Notes: generated from the sequence alone by a model not told the origin. A stretch of DNA of 64,000 nucleotides from Streptomyces sp. NBC_00353 (GCF_036108815.1 NZ_CP107985.1:7251501-7315500), one strand, 5' to 3'. Shown: positions 33,455 through 42,975, counted from the first letter of the stretch. A program made the numbers and translations.

Positions 33455-34780
33455 TCACAGCCCCGGGATGCGGCCGTTGCGGAAGAGGTCCACGAAGATC
33501 TGGTGGTCGGCGCGCGCCCGGGCCCCGTAGCTGTGCGCGAAGTCCACCAGCAGCCCGGCGAAGCCCTCCTCGTCCGCCGCGATCGCCGCGTCGATCGCCC
33601 GCTCGGTGGAGAACGGCACCAGCGAGTGGCCGCTCTCGTCGTCCGCCGCGGAGTGCATCGTCGCCGTCGCCCGGCCGAGGTCGGCGATGACCGCCGCGAT
33701 CTCCTCCGGCTCGTCGATGTCGGACCAGTCCAGATCGACCGCGTACGGCGAGACCTCGGCGACCAGTTGCCCGGAACCGTCCAGCTCGGTCCAGCCGAGC
33801 CACGGGTCGGCGTGGGCCTGCAGGGCGCGCTGCGAGATGACCGTGCGGTGCCCCTCGTGCTGGAAGTAGTCGCGCACGGCCGCGTCGGTGATGTGCCGGG
33901 AGACCGCCGGGGTCTGCGCCTGCTTGATGTAGATCACCACATCGTTCTCCAGGGCGTCGCTGTTGCCCTCCAGAAGGATGTTGTACGAGGGCAGCCCGGC
34001 CGAGCCGATGCCGATGCCGCGACGGCCGACGACGTCCTTCACCCGGTACGAGTCGGGGCGGGTCAGGCTCGACTCGGGCAGCGTCTCCAGATAGCCGTCG
34101 AACGCGGCCAGCACCTTGTAGCGCGTCGCCGCGTCCAGATCGATCGCGCCGCCGCCCGCCGCGAACCGGCGCTCGAAGTCCCGGATCTCCGTCATCGAGT
34201 CGAGCAGCGAGAACCGGGTCAGCGACCGGGCGTCGCGCAGCGCGCCCAGCAGCGGGCCCTCGGCGGTGTCCAGCGTGAACGGGGGCACCTCGTCGTTCTT
34301 CGCGCCTGTTGCGAGCGCGTGGATCCGCTCGCGGTAGGCCGCCGCGTAGACCCGGACGAGCTCACTGATCTGGTCGTCGCCCAGCGCCTTCGCGTACCCG
34401 ATCAGGGCGACGGAGGCGGCGAACCGCTTGAGGTCCCAGGTGAACGGGCCGACGTACGCCTCGTCGAAGTCGTTCACATTGAAGATCAGCCGGCCGTTGG
34501 CATCCATGTACGTGCCGAAGTTCTCCGCGTGCAGATCGCCGTGGATCCACACCCGGCCGGTCCGGTCGTCCAGGTACGGGCCGCCGTGCCGCTCCCGCTC
34601 CAGGTCGTTGTAGAACAGGCACGCCGTGCCCCGGTAGAAGGCGAACGCCGAGCCCGCCATCTTGCGGAACTTGACCCGGAAGGCCGCCGGGTCCGCGGCC
34701 AGGAGCTGGCCGAAAGCGGTGTCGAAAACCTCGAGAATCTGCTCCCCGCGCTGCGCTGCGCCGGTCTGCGCTTCCGACAT
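33455..34780 (-). CDS. DUF2252 family protein
   Basis: The 441-residue product has motifs of the uncharacterised DUF2252 family, including FYRGTACLFYNDL, IHGDLHAENFGTY (80-87) and NDFDEA (103-108), then PFTWDLKRFAASV. HGDLHxxN and the following DFD resemble the catalytic loop and metal-binding Asp of aminoglycoside-phosphotransferase-like kinases, which suggests a small-molecule or protein kinase fold; no function is established. It is divergent from dnaE across a 169-base spacer. Start ATG 34780 behind AGGAGGCACCC. Confidence 0.85.
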   Translation of the reverse strand: MSEAQTGAAQRGEQILEVFDTAFGQLLAADPAAFRVKFRKMAGSAFAFYRGTACLFYNDLERERHGGPYLDDRTGRVWIHGDLHAENFGTYMDANGRLIFNVNDFDEAYVGPFTWDLKRFAASVALIGYAKALGDDQISELVRVYAAAYRERIHALATGAKNDEVPPFTLDTAEGPLLGALRDARSLTRFSLLDSMTEIRDFERRFAAGGGAIDLDAATRYKVLAAFDGYLETLPESSLTRPDSYRVKDVVGRRGIGIGSAGLPSYNILLEGNSDALENDVVIYIKQAQTPAVSRHITDAAVRDYFQHEGHRTVISQRALQAHADPWLGWTELDGSGQLVAEVSPYAVDLDWSDIDEPEEIAAVIADLGRATATMHSAADDESGHSLVPFSTERAIDAAIAADEEGFAGLLVDFAHSYGARARADHQIFVDLFRNGRIPGL

Positions 34781-34949
34781 TTCTGGGTGCCTCCTGGTAC
34801 CTGGCGTTCATGACAAATGGGACGGGCGTCTCCGACCCCTCAACGCGCGACGGTACCCGGGAGTGCCCCTCGGTTGTCAGTCCGGAGACGTAGACTTCCA
34901 CGCTGTCCCCCCAGTCCGTCATTGCTTGTTTCCCCGGAGGCCCGACGCC
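34781..34949. promoter_or_regulatory. Divergent control region of the DUF2252 gene and dnaE
   Basis: Holds promoters for both directions. TAGACT (34891-34896) is a plausible -10 for dnaE, about 54 bases before its GTG; no -35 at correct spacing is clear. Confidence 0.4.
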
Positions 34950-37900
34950 GTGACCAAGCCGCCCTTTACGCACCTTCACGTCCACACCCAGTACTCGCTG
35001 CTGGACGGTGCCGCGCGGCTCAAGGACATGTTCGCTGCCTGCAATGAAATGGGCATGTCGCACATCGCGATGACGGACCACGGCAACCTGCACGGGGCGT
35101 ACGACTTCTTCCACCAGGCGAAGAAGGCCGAGGTGACGCCGATCATCGGCATCGAGGCGTACGTCGCCCCGGAGTCGCGCAAGCACAAGCGGAAGATCCA
35201 GTGGGGCCAGCCGCACCAGAAGCGCGACGACGTCTCGGGTTCCGGCGGTTACACCCACAAGACGATCTGGGCGTCGAACAAGACGGGTCTGCACAACCTC
35301 TTCCGGCTCTCCTCGGACGCGTACGCCGAGGGCTGGCTGCAGAAGTGGCCGCGGATGGACAAGGAGACCATCGCCCAGTGGTCCGAGGGTCTGATCGCGT
35401 CCACCGGCTGCCCGTCCGGCGAGGTGCAGACGCGGCTGCGGCTCGGCCAGTTCGACGAGGCGGTCCAGGCGGCCTCCGACTACAAGGACATCTTCGGCGA
35501 GGGCAAGTACTTCCTGGAGCTCATGGACCACGGCATCGAGATCGAGCGCCGGGTCCGTGACGGGCTCCTCGAAATCGGCAAGAAGCTGAACATCCCGCCG
35601 CTCGTGACGAACGACTCGCACTACACGTACGCCGGCGAGGCCTCCGCGCACGACGCGCTGCTCTGCATCCAGACCGGCAAGAACCTCTCCGACCCGGACC
35701 GGTTCCGGTTCGACGGCACGGGCTACTACCTGAAGACGACGGACGAGATGTACGCCGTCGACTCCTCCGACGCCTGGCAGCAGGGGTGCGCGAACACGCT
35801 GCTGGTCGCCGAGCAGATCGACACCACCGGGATGTTCGAGAAGCGCGACCTGATGCCGAAGTTCGACATCCCGGACGGCTTCACGGAGATCACCTGGTTC
35901 CAGGAAGAGGTCCGGGTCGGCATGAACCGCCGCTACCCCGGCGGCGTCCCCGACGACCGGCAGAAGCAGGCCGAGTACGAGATGGACGTCATCATCCAGA
36001 TGGGGTTCCCGGGGTACTTCCTCGTCGTCGCCGACTTCATCATGTGGGCCAAGAACAACGGCATCGCGGTCGGCCCCGGCCGTGGCTCCGCGGCCGGTTC
36101 GATCGTCGCGTACGCCATGGGGATCACCGACCTCGACCCGATCGAGCACGGGCTGATCTTCGAGCGGTTCCTGAACCCCGAGCGTGTCTCCATGCCCGAT
36201 GTCGACATCGACTTCGACGAGCGCCGGCGCGTCGAAGTGATCAGGTACGTGACGGAGAAGTACGGCGCCGACAAGGTCGCCATGATCGGTACGTACGGCA
36301 AGATCAAGGCCAAGAACGCGATCAAGGACTCCGCCCGCGTCCTCGGCTACCCGTACGCGATGGGCGACCGGCTCACCAAGGCCATGCCCGCCGACGTCCT
36401 CGGCAAGGGCATCGACCTCTCCGGGATCACCGACCCGAAGCACCCTCGCTACAGCGAGGCGGGCGAGATCCGGGGGATGTACGAGAGCGAGCCGGACGTC
36501 AAGAAGGTCATCGACACCGCCAAGGGCGTCGAGGGACTGGTCCGGCAGATGGGCGTGCACGCCGCAGGCGTCATCATGTCCAGCGAGCCCATCGTCGACC
36601 ACGCCCCGGTCTGGGTGCGGCACACCGACGGCGTCACCATCACGCAGTGGGACTACCCGCAGTGCGAGTCGCTCGGCCTGCTGAAGATGGACTTCCTCGG
36701 CCTGCGCAACCTCACCATCATGGACGACGCCGTCAAGATGGTGGAGGCCAACAAGGGCGTCAAGCTGGAGCTGCTCTCCGTCCCGCTGGACGACCCCAAG
36801 ACGTACGAGCTGCTGTGCCGCGGTGACACGCTCGGCGTCTTCCAGTTCGACGGCGGCCCGATGCGCTCCCTGCTGCGCCAGATGCAGCCCGACAACTTCG
36901 AGGACATTTCCGCCGTCTCGGCCCTGTACCGGCCGGGCCCGATGGGCATGAACTCGCACACGAACTACGCCGAGCGCAAGAACGGCCGCCAGGAGATCAC
37001 TCCGATCCACCCGGAGCTGGAGGAGCCGCTCAAGGAGACGCTCGGCCTGACCTACGGCCTGATCGTCTATCAGGAGCAGGTGCAGAAGGCCGCCCAGATC
37101 GTCGCCGGGTACTCGCTCGGCGAGGCCGACATCCTGCGCCGCGTGATGGGCAAGAAGAAGGCCGACGAGCTGGCGAAGAACTTCGTGCTCTTCCAGGCGG
37201 GTGCGAAGAAGAACGGCTTCTCCGACGCGGCGATCCAGGCCCTGTGGGACGTGCTGGTCCCGTTCGCCGGGTACGCGTTCAACAAGGCGCACTCCTCCGC
37301 GTACGGCCTGGTCACCTACTGGACGGCGTACCTCAAGGCGAACTATCCCGCCGAGTACATGGCGGCGCTGCTGACCTCGGTCAAGGACGACAAGGACAAG
37401 TCCGCGGTCTACCTCAACGAGTGCCGTCGCATGGGCATCAAGGTGCTCCCGCCGAACGTCAACGAGTCCGAGTCGAACTTCGCCGCCCAGGGCGACGACG
37501 TCATCCTCTTCGGGCTGACGGCCATCCGTAACGTCGGACAGAACGTCGTCGACTCGATCATCCGGTGCCGCAAGGCGAAGGGGAAGTACAGCTCCTTCCC
37601 CGACTTCCTCGACAAGGTCGAAGCGGTCGTCTGCAACAAGCGGACCGTCGAATCACTGATCAAGGCCGGCGCCTTCGACGAGATGGGCCACACCCGCAAG
37701 GGCCTCGTCGCCCACCACGAGCCGATGATCGACAACGTGGTGCAGGTCAAGCGCAAGGAGGCCGAGGGACAGTTCGACCTCTTCGGTGGCGGCGAGGAGG
37801 ACAGCGACGAGCCGGGCTTCGGGCTCGACGTCGAGTTCTCCGACATCGAGTGGGAGAAGTCGTATCTGCTGGCCCAGGAGCGCGAAATGCTCGGGCTGTA

Positions 37901-38486
37901 CGTCTCCGACCACCCCCTCTTCGGTATCGAGCACGTCCTGTCCGACAAGTCCGACGCGGCGATCTCCCAGCTCACCGGCGGCGAACACGCCGACGGCGCG
38001 ATCGTCACCATCGGCGGCATCATCTCCGGGCTCCAGCGCAAGATGACCAAGCAGGGCAACGCCTGGGCCATCGCCACGGTCGAGGACCTGGCCGGTTCCA
38101 TCGAGTGCATGTTCTTCCCCGCCACGTACCAGCTGGTCTCCACCCAACTCGTCGAGGACACCGTCGTCTTCGTCAAGGGACGGCTCGACAAGCGCGAGGA
38201 CATCCCGCGGCTGGTCGCCATGGAGATGCAGGTCCCCGACCTCTCGTCGGCAGGGACCAACGCACCGGTGGTGCTCACCATCCCCACGGTCAAGATCACG
38301 CCGCCGATGGTCGCCCGCCTCGGCGAGGTGCTCAGCAACCACCGCGGCAACACCGAGGTGCGGATCAAGCTCCAGGGCCCCCGGAAGACCACCGTCCTGC
38401 GGCTGGACCGGCACCGGGTCCAGCCGGACCCGGCGCTCTTCGGCGACCTGAAGGTGCTGCTCGGCCCGTCCTGCCTGGCCGGCTGA
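34950..38486 (+). CDS. dnaE: DNA polymerase III alpha subunit DnaE
   Basis: Replicative polymerase. The 1178-residue product has an N-terminal PHP domain (FTHLHVHTQYSLLDG, with metal-binding His residues; MTDHGNLHG), the palm with GPGRGSAAGS and the catalytic PDVDIDFDE, the thumb and fingers, a helix-hairpin-helix region near 830-900, and a C-terminal OB fold (about 990-1080, GIISGLQRKMTKQGNAWA). The intact PHP ligands fit the DnaE1 type, which in mycobacteria proofreads through PHP. GTG 34950 lies behind CCGGAGG. Confidence 0.97.
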   Translation: MTKPPFTHLHVHTQYSLLDGAARLKDMFAACNEMGMSHIAMTDHGNLHGAYDFFHQAKKAEVTPIIGIEAYVAPESRKHKRKIQWGQPHQKRDDVSGSGGYTHKTIWASNKTGLHNLFRLSSDAYAEGWLQKWPRMDKETIAQWSEGLIASTGCPSGEVQTRLRLGQFDEAVQAASDYKDIFGEGKYFLELMDHGIEIERRVRDGLLEIGKKLNIPPLVTNDSHYTYAGEASAHDALLCIQTGKNLSDPDRFRFDGTGYYLKTTDEMYAVDSSDAWQQGCANTLLVAEQIDTTGMFEKRDLMPKFDIPDGFTEITWFQEEVRVGMNRRYPGGVPDDRQKQAEYEMDVIIQMGFPGYFLVVADFIMWAKNNGIAVGPGRGSAAGSIVAYAMGITDLDPIEHGLIFERFLNPERVSMPDVDIDFDERRRVEVIRYVTEKYGADKVAMIGTYGKIKAKNAIKDSARVLGYPYAMGDRLTKAMPADVLGKGIDLSGITDPKHPRYSEAGEIRGMYESEPDVKKVIDTAKGVEGLVRQMGVHAAGVIMSSEPIVDHAPVWVRHTDGVTITQWDYPQCESLGLLKMDFLGLRNLTIMDDAVKMVEANKGVKLELLSVPLDDPKTYELLCRGDTLGVFQFDGGPMRSLLRQMQPDNFEDISAVSALYRPGPMGMNSHTNYAERKNGRQEITPIHPELEEPLKETLGLTYGLIVYQEQVQKAAQIVAGYSLGEADILRRVMGKKKADELAKNFVLFQAGAKKNGFSDAAIQALWDVLVPFAGYAFNKAHSSAYGLVTYWTAYLKANYPAEYMAALLTSVKDDKDKSAVYLNECRRMGIKVLPPNVNESESNFAAQGDDVILFGLTAIRNVGQNVVDSIIRCRKAKGKYSSFPDFLDKVEAVVCNKRTVESLIKAGAFDEMGHTRKGLVAHHEPMIDNVVQVKRKEAEGQFDLFGGGEEDSDEPGFGLDVEFSDIEWEKSYLLAQEREMLGLYVSDHPLFGIEHVLSDKSDAAISQLTGGEHADGAIVTIGGIISGLQRKMTKQGNAWAIATVEDLAGSIECMFFPATYQLVSTQLVEDTVVFVKGRLDKREDIPRLVAMEMQVPDLSSAGTNAPVVLTIPTVKITPPMVARLGEVLSNHRGNTEVRIKLQGPRKTTVLRLDRHRVQPDPALFGDLKVLLGPSCLAG

Positions 38487-38517
38487 GCGACCACCGCACT
38501 CGCCACCGCATACACAG

Positions 38518-38550
38518 GAGGGGCGCCCCGCGAAGGCGGGAGCGCCCCTC
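38518..38550. terminator. Terminator after dnaE
   Basis: GAGGGGCGC (38518-38526) pairs with GCGCCCCTC (38542-38550), with an inner CCCGC/GCGGG stem. It lies between dnaE and the convergent small basic protein gene, so it may serve both. Confidence 0.8.
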
Positions 38551-38589
38551 TCCGGTTACCGGTTACAGGCCGGACCGGGCAAAAACAGG

Positions 38590-38769
38590 TCAGTTGTGGC
38601 CGAATCGCCGCTGGTGCTTACGGGCAACATCAGCAGGGCTGCCCTGGGCCTGCGACTGGGGCTTCATCTGCGACTCGTAAGCCGTCGACTTCGCCTCCTC
38701 CGCACCGCGCTCCGCGGCGGACACGCGGTCCTGCTGGCTGCTCTGCTTGCGGTTCTTGTTCTTGGCCAT
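38590..38769 (-). CDS. Small basic Gln/Lys-rich protein, hypothetical
   Basis: A 59-residue product starting MAKNKNRKQSSQQDRVSAAE and ending RKHQRRFGHN, with no hydrophobic segment, strongly polar and probably disordered. A clear ribosome site GGAGGAACACC precedes the ATG at 38769. Streptomyces genomes carry several such small KNKNR-type proteins, but I know of no assigned function. It is convergent with dnaE and divergent from the NYN-domain gene. Its AT-richer upstream region contains the palindrome ATATCAGGATAT (38820-38831). Confidence 0.8.
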   Translation of the reverse strand: MAKNKNRKQSSQQDRVSAAERGAEEAKSTAYESQMKPQSQAQGSPADVARKHQRRFGHN

Positions 38770-39001
38770 GGTGTTCCTCCTGTGCGGAATCTCGGGGCCA
38801 GGACCGCTGTCAGACTCACATATCAGGATATAGCCCGCATGTTGGATCATTACCGTGCGTAGTAAGGGGGTATCATGCGCCGATTTACCGATCCGCCACG
38901 CCGATGATCGAGTTCCGGCCGTCAAGCCCCCTGCCGTCGGGCAGACTCGAAGGAAACCCTGAGCAAAACCCATTCCCGATTTCTGGAAGAGGGTGGAACG
39001 C
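38770..39001. promoter_or_regulatory. Divergent control region of the small basic protein and NYN genes
   Basis: A 232-base AT-richer region. TATCAT (38871-38876) is a possible -10 for the rightward NYN gene. The 12-base palindrome ATATCAGGATAT at 38820-38831 lies 50 bases before the small gene and could be an operator or part of its promoter. Confidence 0.4.
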
Positions 39002-40249
39002 GTGGACCGTTGCGTCGTCCTGGTGGACGCCGGCTATCTGCTGGGAGCAGCCGCGAGTCTGCTGGCAGGAGAGCCCGCCCGTTCCCGCATCACCGTCGAC
39101 CATGCGGCGCTGATCCAGGGTCTGCGCGAGCGAGCCGAGGCCGATACGGCGCAGCCGCTGCTGCGGATCTACTGGTTCGACGGTGCCCCCGACCGCGTAC
39201 CCCAGCCCGAACACCGCAGGCTGCGGGTCATGCCCAGGGTGACCGTGAGGCTCGGGGCGCTCACCCGCAGTGACGGGCGATGGGCGCAGAAGGGCGTCGA
39301 CGCCGCGATGCACGCCGAACTCACCGAGCTGGCCAGAAACCGCGCCTGCTCCGATGTGGTTCTGGTGACCGGCGACGGTGATCTGCTGCCCGGCCTGATG
39401 TCCGCCAAGGAACACGGCGTCGCCGTCCATCTGTGGGCGGTCCAGGCCGCCGACGGCGACTACAACCAGTCCGAGGACCTCGTCGCCGAAGCCGACGAAC
39501 GCAGGGTGCTCGACCGGGCCTGGATCACCCAGGCCGTACGGGCCAAGGACAATGGCGGCAGCTGCGCCCCGCCGCCCGCCCCCCGCCCCGAGATCGCCGC
39601 GATCCTCTCCGCGCCGCTGCCCGAGGCGGCCCTCGCAGCCTCCGCCGAGCGGGCCTCGGAGGCCCAGGCGGCCGCTGCCCGCAACGGCGCGGCGGAGCCG
39701 GCCGTCAACGACACCGTGCACACCCCGGTCGCGCACGGCGGCAGGGGCGTCCCCACCCCGAAGGATCTGGCAGGCAGCCTCCGCGGCCCCGGCGCCCTGC
39801 CGGCCCACCCCGCCCCGCCCCCGGCGAGCGCCACCCTGCGCTGGTCTTCCGAAAAGGGCTGGGTGGAGCGTGGCGGCCAGCTCGGCGAACCCGCCGAGAC
39901 CGCGTCCCTGCCCACCCTCGCCCAGCTCACCTCCGCCGAGCAGCGCTGGGCGGACCGCGAGGAGGACATCACCACCGTCGGCGGCGACCCCTTCGAGGTG
40001 GGCCAGGTCTTTGCCCGGCGCTGGATGGAACGGCTGCCCGAGACCGTTCATCTGCAGAAGCTGTCGACCATGTACCCGCGTATCCCGCACCGCATCGACG
40101 GCGAGCTGCTGCGGTACGCGGCACGGTTCGGCCTGCTCGCCCACAAGGACGACCAGATCGACGAACACGACCGGTACGCGATCCGGGCGGGTTTCTGGCG
40201 CGAGATCGACGTACGTGCGGCGGCCGAACACGCCCCCGCGGCGGAGTAG
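39002..40249 (+). CDS. NYN-domain (PIN-like) putative RNase
   Basis: NYN domains share the PIN nuclease fold and process RNA. The 415-residue product opens VDRCVVLVDAGYLLG, has IYWFDGAPDRVPQPEH, QKGVDAAMHAELTELA and VVLVTGDGDLLPGL, giving the set of acidic residues expected at the metal site. A variable Ala/Pro-rich linker (about 185-290) follows, then a second conserved domain (from about 305) that resembles the OST-HTH/winged region of such proteins. GTG 39002 is preferred to 38993 because GGAAGAGGG lies at good distance. The RNA target is unknown. Confidence 0.85.
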   Translation: MDRCVVLVDAGYLLGAAASLLAGEPARSRITVDHAALIQGLRERAEADTAQPLLRIYWFDGAPDRVPQPEHRRLRVMPRVTVRLGALTRSDGRWAQKGVDAAMHAELTELARNRACSDVVLVTGDGDLLPGLMSAKEHGVAVHLWAVQAADGDYNQSEDLVAEADERRVLDRAWITQAVRAKDNGGSCAPPPAPRPEIAAILSAPLPEAALAASAERASEAQAAAARNGAAEPAVNDTVHTPVAHGGRGVPTPKDLAGSLRGPGALPAHPAPPPASATLRWSSEKGWVERGGQLGEPAETASLPTLAQLTSAEQRWADREEDITTVGGDPFEVGQVFARRWMERLPETVHLQKLSTMYPRIPHRIDGELLRYAARFGLLAHKDDQIDEHDRYAIRAGFWREIDVRAAAEHAPAAE

Positions 40250-40288
40250 TCCGGCAGCCCCGGGCGCAATACGGGGCATCCGACCCCG

Positions 40289-40303
40289 TACCCTCATACC
40301 TCG
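40289..40303 (+). promoter_or_regulatory. Candidate leaderless promoter of the ABC ATPase gene
   Basis: TACCCT (40289-40294) with eight bases to the GTG at 40303 and no ribosome site between them. Confidence 0.4.
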
Positions 40304-41319
40304 TGAGTACGGGCACAGCACAGGCGCAGACGGCGACCGGGACCGTGTGCGCGGTGCGTGATCTGGTCAAGACCTATCCCGCCGCCCGCGGCCGCCGCGG
40401 CGCACCCGCCACCCCGGAGGTGCGCGCCACCGACGGGATCAGCCTCGATGTCCGGCGCGGTGAGATCTTCGGACTGCTCGGGCCCAACGGAGCCGGCAAG
40501 TCCACTCTCGTCCGGCAGCTCACCGGGCTGATGCGGCCCGACTCCGGCAGCGTCGAGATGCTCGGCCACGACCTCGTACGCCATCCCGAGCGCGCCTCCC
40601 GGCTGATCGGCTACCTCGGGCAGGAGTCCACCGCCCTCGACGAGCTGACCGTGTCGCTCGCCGCCGAGACCACCGGGCGGCTGCGCGGACTCGCGGTACG
40701 TGACGCCCGCGCCGCACGCGACGCCGTACTCGACGAACTCGGCCTCACCGACATCGCCGCGCGCCCCCTGAAGAAGCTCTCCGGCGGGCAGCGGAGGCTC
40801 GCCTGCTTTGCGGCGGCGCTGGTCGGGGAGCGCCCGGTGCTCGTCCTCGACGAGCCGACGACCGGGATGGACCCCGTCGCCCGGCGCGCAGTCTGGGCCG
40901 CCGTCGACCGGCGGCGCGCCGAGCGCGGTGTGACGGTGCTGCTGGTCACCCACAACGTGATCGAGGCCGAGACCGTCCTCGACCGGGTCGCCGTCATCGA
41001 ACGCGGCAAGGTCATCGCCTGCGACACCCCGGCCGGGCTCAAGGAGCGCGTCGCGGGCGAGGTCCGGGTCGAGCTCATGTGGCGCGAACGCGCGCCCCTG
41101 GACGTACCCGAAGTGGCCGCCCTGCGCGCGCTGGCCCAGGAGTCCGGGCGCCGCTGGGTGCTGCGGCTCGGGCCGGACGAGGCGCGCGCGGCGGTCGCGG
41201 CGGTGACGGGCGGGGCGGCGTTCGCCGCACTGGACGACTTCACGCTGGCGACACCGAGCCTGGAGGATGTCTATCTGGCGCTCGGCGGGAATACGACGCA
41301 GGGGCTGGTGAAGGCGTGA
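40303..41319 (+). CDS. ABC transporter ATP-binding protein
   Basis: Energises export through the ABC-2-type permease encoded next. The 338-residue product has Walker A GPNGAGKST (about 65-73), Q-loop LGQEST, signature LSGGQRR, Walker B VLVLDEPTTGMD and H-loop VTHN, then a C-terminal extension of about 90 residues as in DrrA-like drug-exporter ATPases. It starts VSTGTAQAQTATG at GTG 40303. All nucleotide-binding motifs are intact. The substrate cannot be told; DrrA/NodI-type pairs often export lipophilic compounds. Confidence 0.94.
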   Translation: MSTGTAQAQTATGTVCAVRDLVKTYPAARGRRGAPATPEVRATDGISLDVRRGEIFGLLGPNGAGKSTLVRQLTGLMRPDSGSVEMLGHDLVRHPERASRLIGYLGQESTALDELTVSLAAETTGRLRGLAVRDARAARDAVLDELGLTDIAARPLKKLSGGQRRLACFAAALVGERPVLVLDEPTTGMDPVARRAVWAAVDRRRAERGVTVLLVTHNVIEAETVLDRVAVIERGKVIACDTPAGLKERVAGEVRVELMWRERAPLDVPEVAALRALAQESGRRWVLRLGPDEARAAVAAVTGGAAFAALDDFTLATPSLEDVYLALGGNTTQGLVKA

Positions 41320-41377
41320 CCGGCGTGATCGGGTACGGATGCAGGGCCGGGCAGGGACCGAACAGGAGCAGCGCCAG

Positions 41378-42220
41378 GTGACGAGCATTGTTCCTGCAGA
41401 AGTGGCCGGTGCCGAGCCGGTGACCGAAAGACTTTCCCCCGCCGAGGACGGCGCGGGCGCCGTTGTCGCGCAGCTCGCGCCGCGCGCCAAGCTGTTCCCC
41501 TCGCTCGCCGCCGTCTACCGCGCCCAGCTGTCCCGGGCCAGGGTCGCCCGGATCCCGCTGCTCTTCGTGGCGACCTTCCAGTCCATCGGGATCATGATTC
41601 TGATGCGCGGGGTCGTCGACGGTGGTTCGGAGGCACGGGCCGTGGTCGCCGGATCCAGCGTCCTCGTCGTCGCCTTCGTCGCGCTCAACCTGCTCGCCCA
41701 GTACTTCGGACAGCTGCGGGCCAGCGGCGGGCTCGACCACTACGCCACCTTGCCGGTGCCGCCCGCCGCGGTGGTGCTCGGTGCGGCCGGGGCGTACGCC
41801 TCCTTCACCGTGCCCGGCACGATCGTCACCGCGGTCACCGGGAGCGTGCTCTTCCAGCTGCCGATGACCCACCTGTGGGTGCTGGTCGCCGTCATCCCGC
41901 TCTCCGGGGCCGCGCTCTCCGGGCTCGGCGCCGCACTCGGACTGCTCGCACCCCGGCAGGAGCTGGCCACGCTGCTCGGGCAGCTGGGCATGTCGGCGGC
42001 GCTGCTGCTCGGGGTGCTGCCCGCCGGCCGGATGCCCGCGCCGATCGGCTGGGCCCGCGATCTGCTGCCCTCGACGTACGGGGTGGAGGCCCTGTCCCGG
42101 TCGTTCGGCGCCCATCCCGACTGGGCGGTCATCGCCCTCGATCTCGGCGTCTGCGCGGTCGTCGGCGTTCTCTCGCTGGCCGTGGCGACCTGGGCGTACC
42201 GCAGGGCAGCGGTCCGGTGA
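41378..42220 (+). CDS. ABC-2-type transporter permease
   Basis: Membrane partner of the upstream ATPase. The product from GTG 41378 has 280 residues, with a 50-residue cytoplasmic N-terminus and six hydrophobic helices (first at about IPLLFVATFQSIGIMILM, last at VIALDLGVCAVVGVLSLAV). The ABC-2 feature LPVPPAAVVLGAAGAYA follows the second helix and LLPSTYGVEALSR lies before the last. The start is chosen for AGGAG ten bases upstream; ATG 41339 is an alternative in the same frame. Pairing makes an exporter likely. Confidence 0.88.
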   Translation: MTSIVPAEVAGAEPVTERLSPAEDGAGAVVAQLAPRAKLFPSLAAVYRAQLSRARVARIPLLFVATFQSIGIMILMRGVVDGGSEARAVVAGSSVLVVAFVALNLLAQYFGQLRASGGLDHYATLPVPPAAVVLGAAGAYASFTVPGTIVTAVTGSVLFQLPMTHLWVLVAVIPLSGAALSGLGAALGLLAPRQELATLLGQLGMSAALLLGVLPAGRMPAPIGWARDLLPSTYGVEALSRSFGAHPDWAVIALDLGVCAVVGVLSLAVATWAYRRAAVR

Positions 42221-42254
42221 GGCGCGACACAGGGACGCCTGGCACGATGGCAGT

Positions 42255-42923
42255 GTGACCGCACCTCTGACGCCGCCCCACCGGCCCTCGCCCAACGATC
42301 CCTGGCACATCCCGCCGAAGGGCGATGGCTCCCACTCCGGGATGCTCCTGGAGTCGCAGGAGGACCATGACCTTCGGGCGGACCTGCGGCGGGCAGCCCT
42401 GATCACCGTCCTGTTGACGGTGGCCGGCGTCGCGCTCGGACTGCTGTGGCTGTGGCTGGCGCCGCGCGTCCCGCTGGTCTCCGACAACCGGGCGGTCTTC
42501 CTCAGCGACAGCGAGGGTGAGCAGGCGATCGGCTCCGACGGCACGTTCGTGCTGCTTGCGCTCGCATTCGGAGCAGTGGCTGCGGCGCTCGTCTTCTGGT
42601 TCTTCCGGCGGGGCGGGATCGCGCCCGTGGTCGGCCTCGCCCTGGGCGGGCTGCTCGGGTCGCTGGTCGCCTGGGGGATCGGCGTCTGGTTCGGGCCGGA
42701 GCGGGATGTGGTCGCCCACGCACGTGAGGTCGGCAAGGGCGTGGTGTTCGATGCGCCGCTCGAGCTGCATGCGAAGGGGGCGTTGCTGGTGTGGGCGCTG
42801 GCGGCGATGGTCGTACACCTGGCGCTGACGGCGATGTTCGGGCCGCGGGATCCGGAGCCTGAGTGGGGGAGCTGGGGCGCGCAGGCGCCTGGTGCGGCGC
42901 CGGGGCCTCCCACGAAGCCGTAG
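42255..42923 (+). CDS. Hypothetical membrane protein, DUF2567-like
   Basis: The 222-residue product has a polar Pro-rich N-terminus (about 45 residues), four membrane helices (about 47-69, 97-117, 124-147, 175-195), a loop with DSEGEQAIGSDGTF, and a Pro-rich C-terminus. Build and position match actinobacterial DUF2567 proteins, which have no known function; I give that family name from memory of related Streptomyces proteins. It is co-directional with the ABC genes at 35 bases and could have its own promoter. Confidence 0.75.
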   Translation: MTAPLTPPHRPSPNDPWHIPPKGDGSHSGMLLESQEDHDLRADLRRAALITVLLTVAGVALGLLWLWLAPRVPLVSDNRAVFLSDSEGEQAIGSDGTFVLLALAFGAVAAALVFWFFRRGGIAPVVGLALGGLLGSLVAWGIGVWFGPERDVVAHAREVGKGVVFDAPLELHAKGALLVWALAAMVVHLALTAMFGPRDPEPEWGSWGAQAPGAAPGPPTKP

Positions 42924-42975
42924 GGGGCCGGGGCCGCTGCGCGGGCCCTTCGCCCCGCCCCGCCCGTTCCCGAAA

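Noticed and set aside
34362..37292. Nearly 1000-codon open frame on the minus strand opposite dnaE
   Set aside because: Antisense of dnaE, rich in Val/Asp/Arg/His, no recognisable domain; dnaE itself has all catalytic motifs.
38590..40249. NYN protein and small basic protein as a toxin-antitoxin pair
   Set aside because: The genes diverge instead of overlapping in one operon, the nuclease candidate is 415 residues with a second domain, and the locus is in a core region.
40303..42220. ABC exporter pair as the edge of an antibiotic cluster
   Set aside because: No biosynthetic, resistance-enzyme or pathway regulator genes flank it; both sides are core genes.
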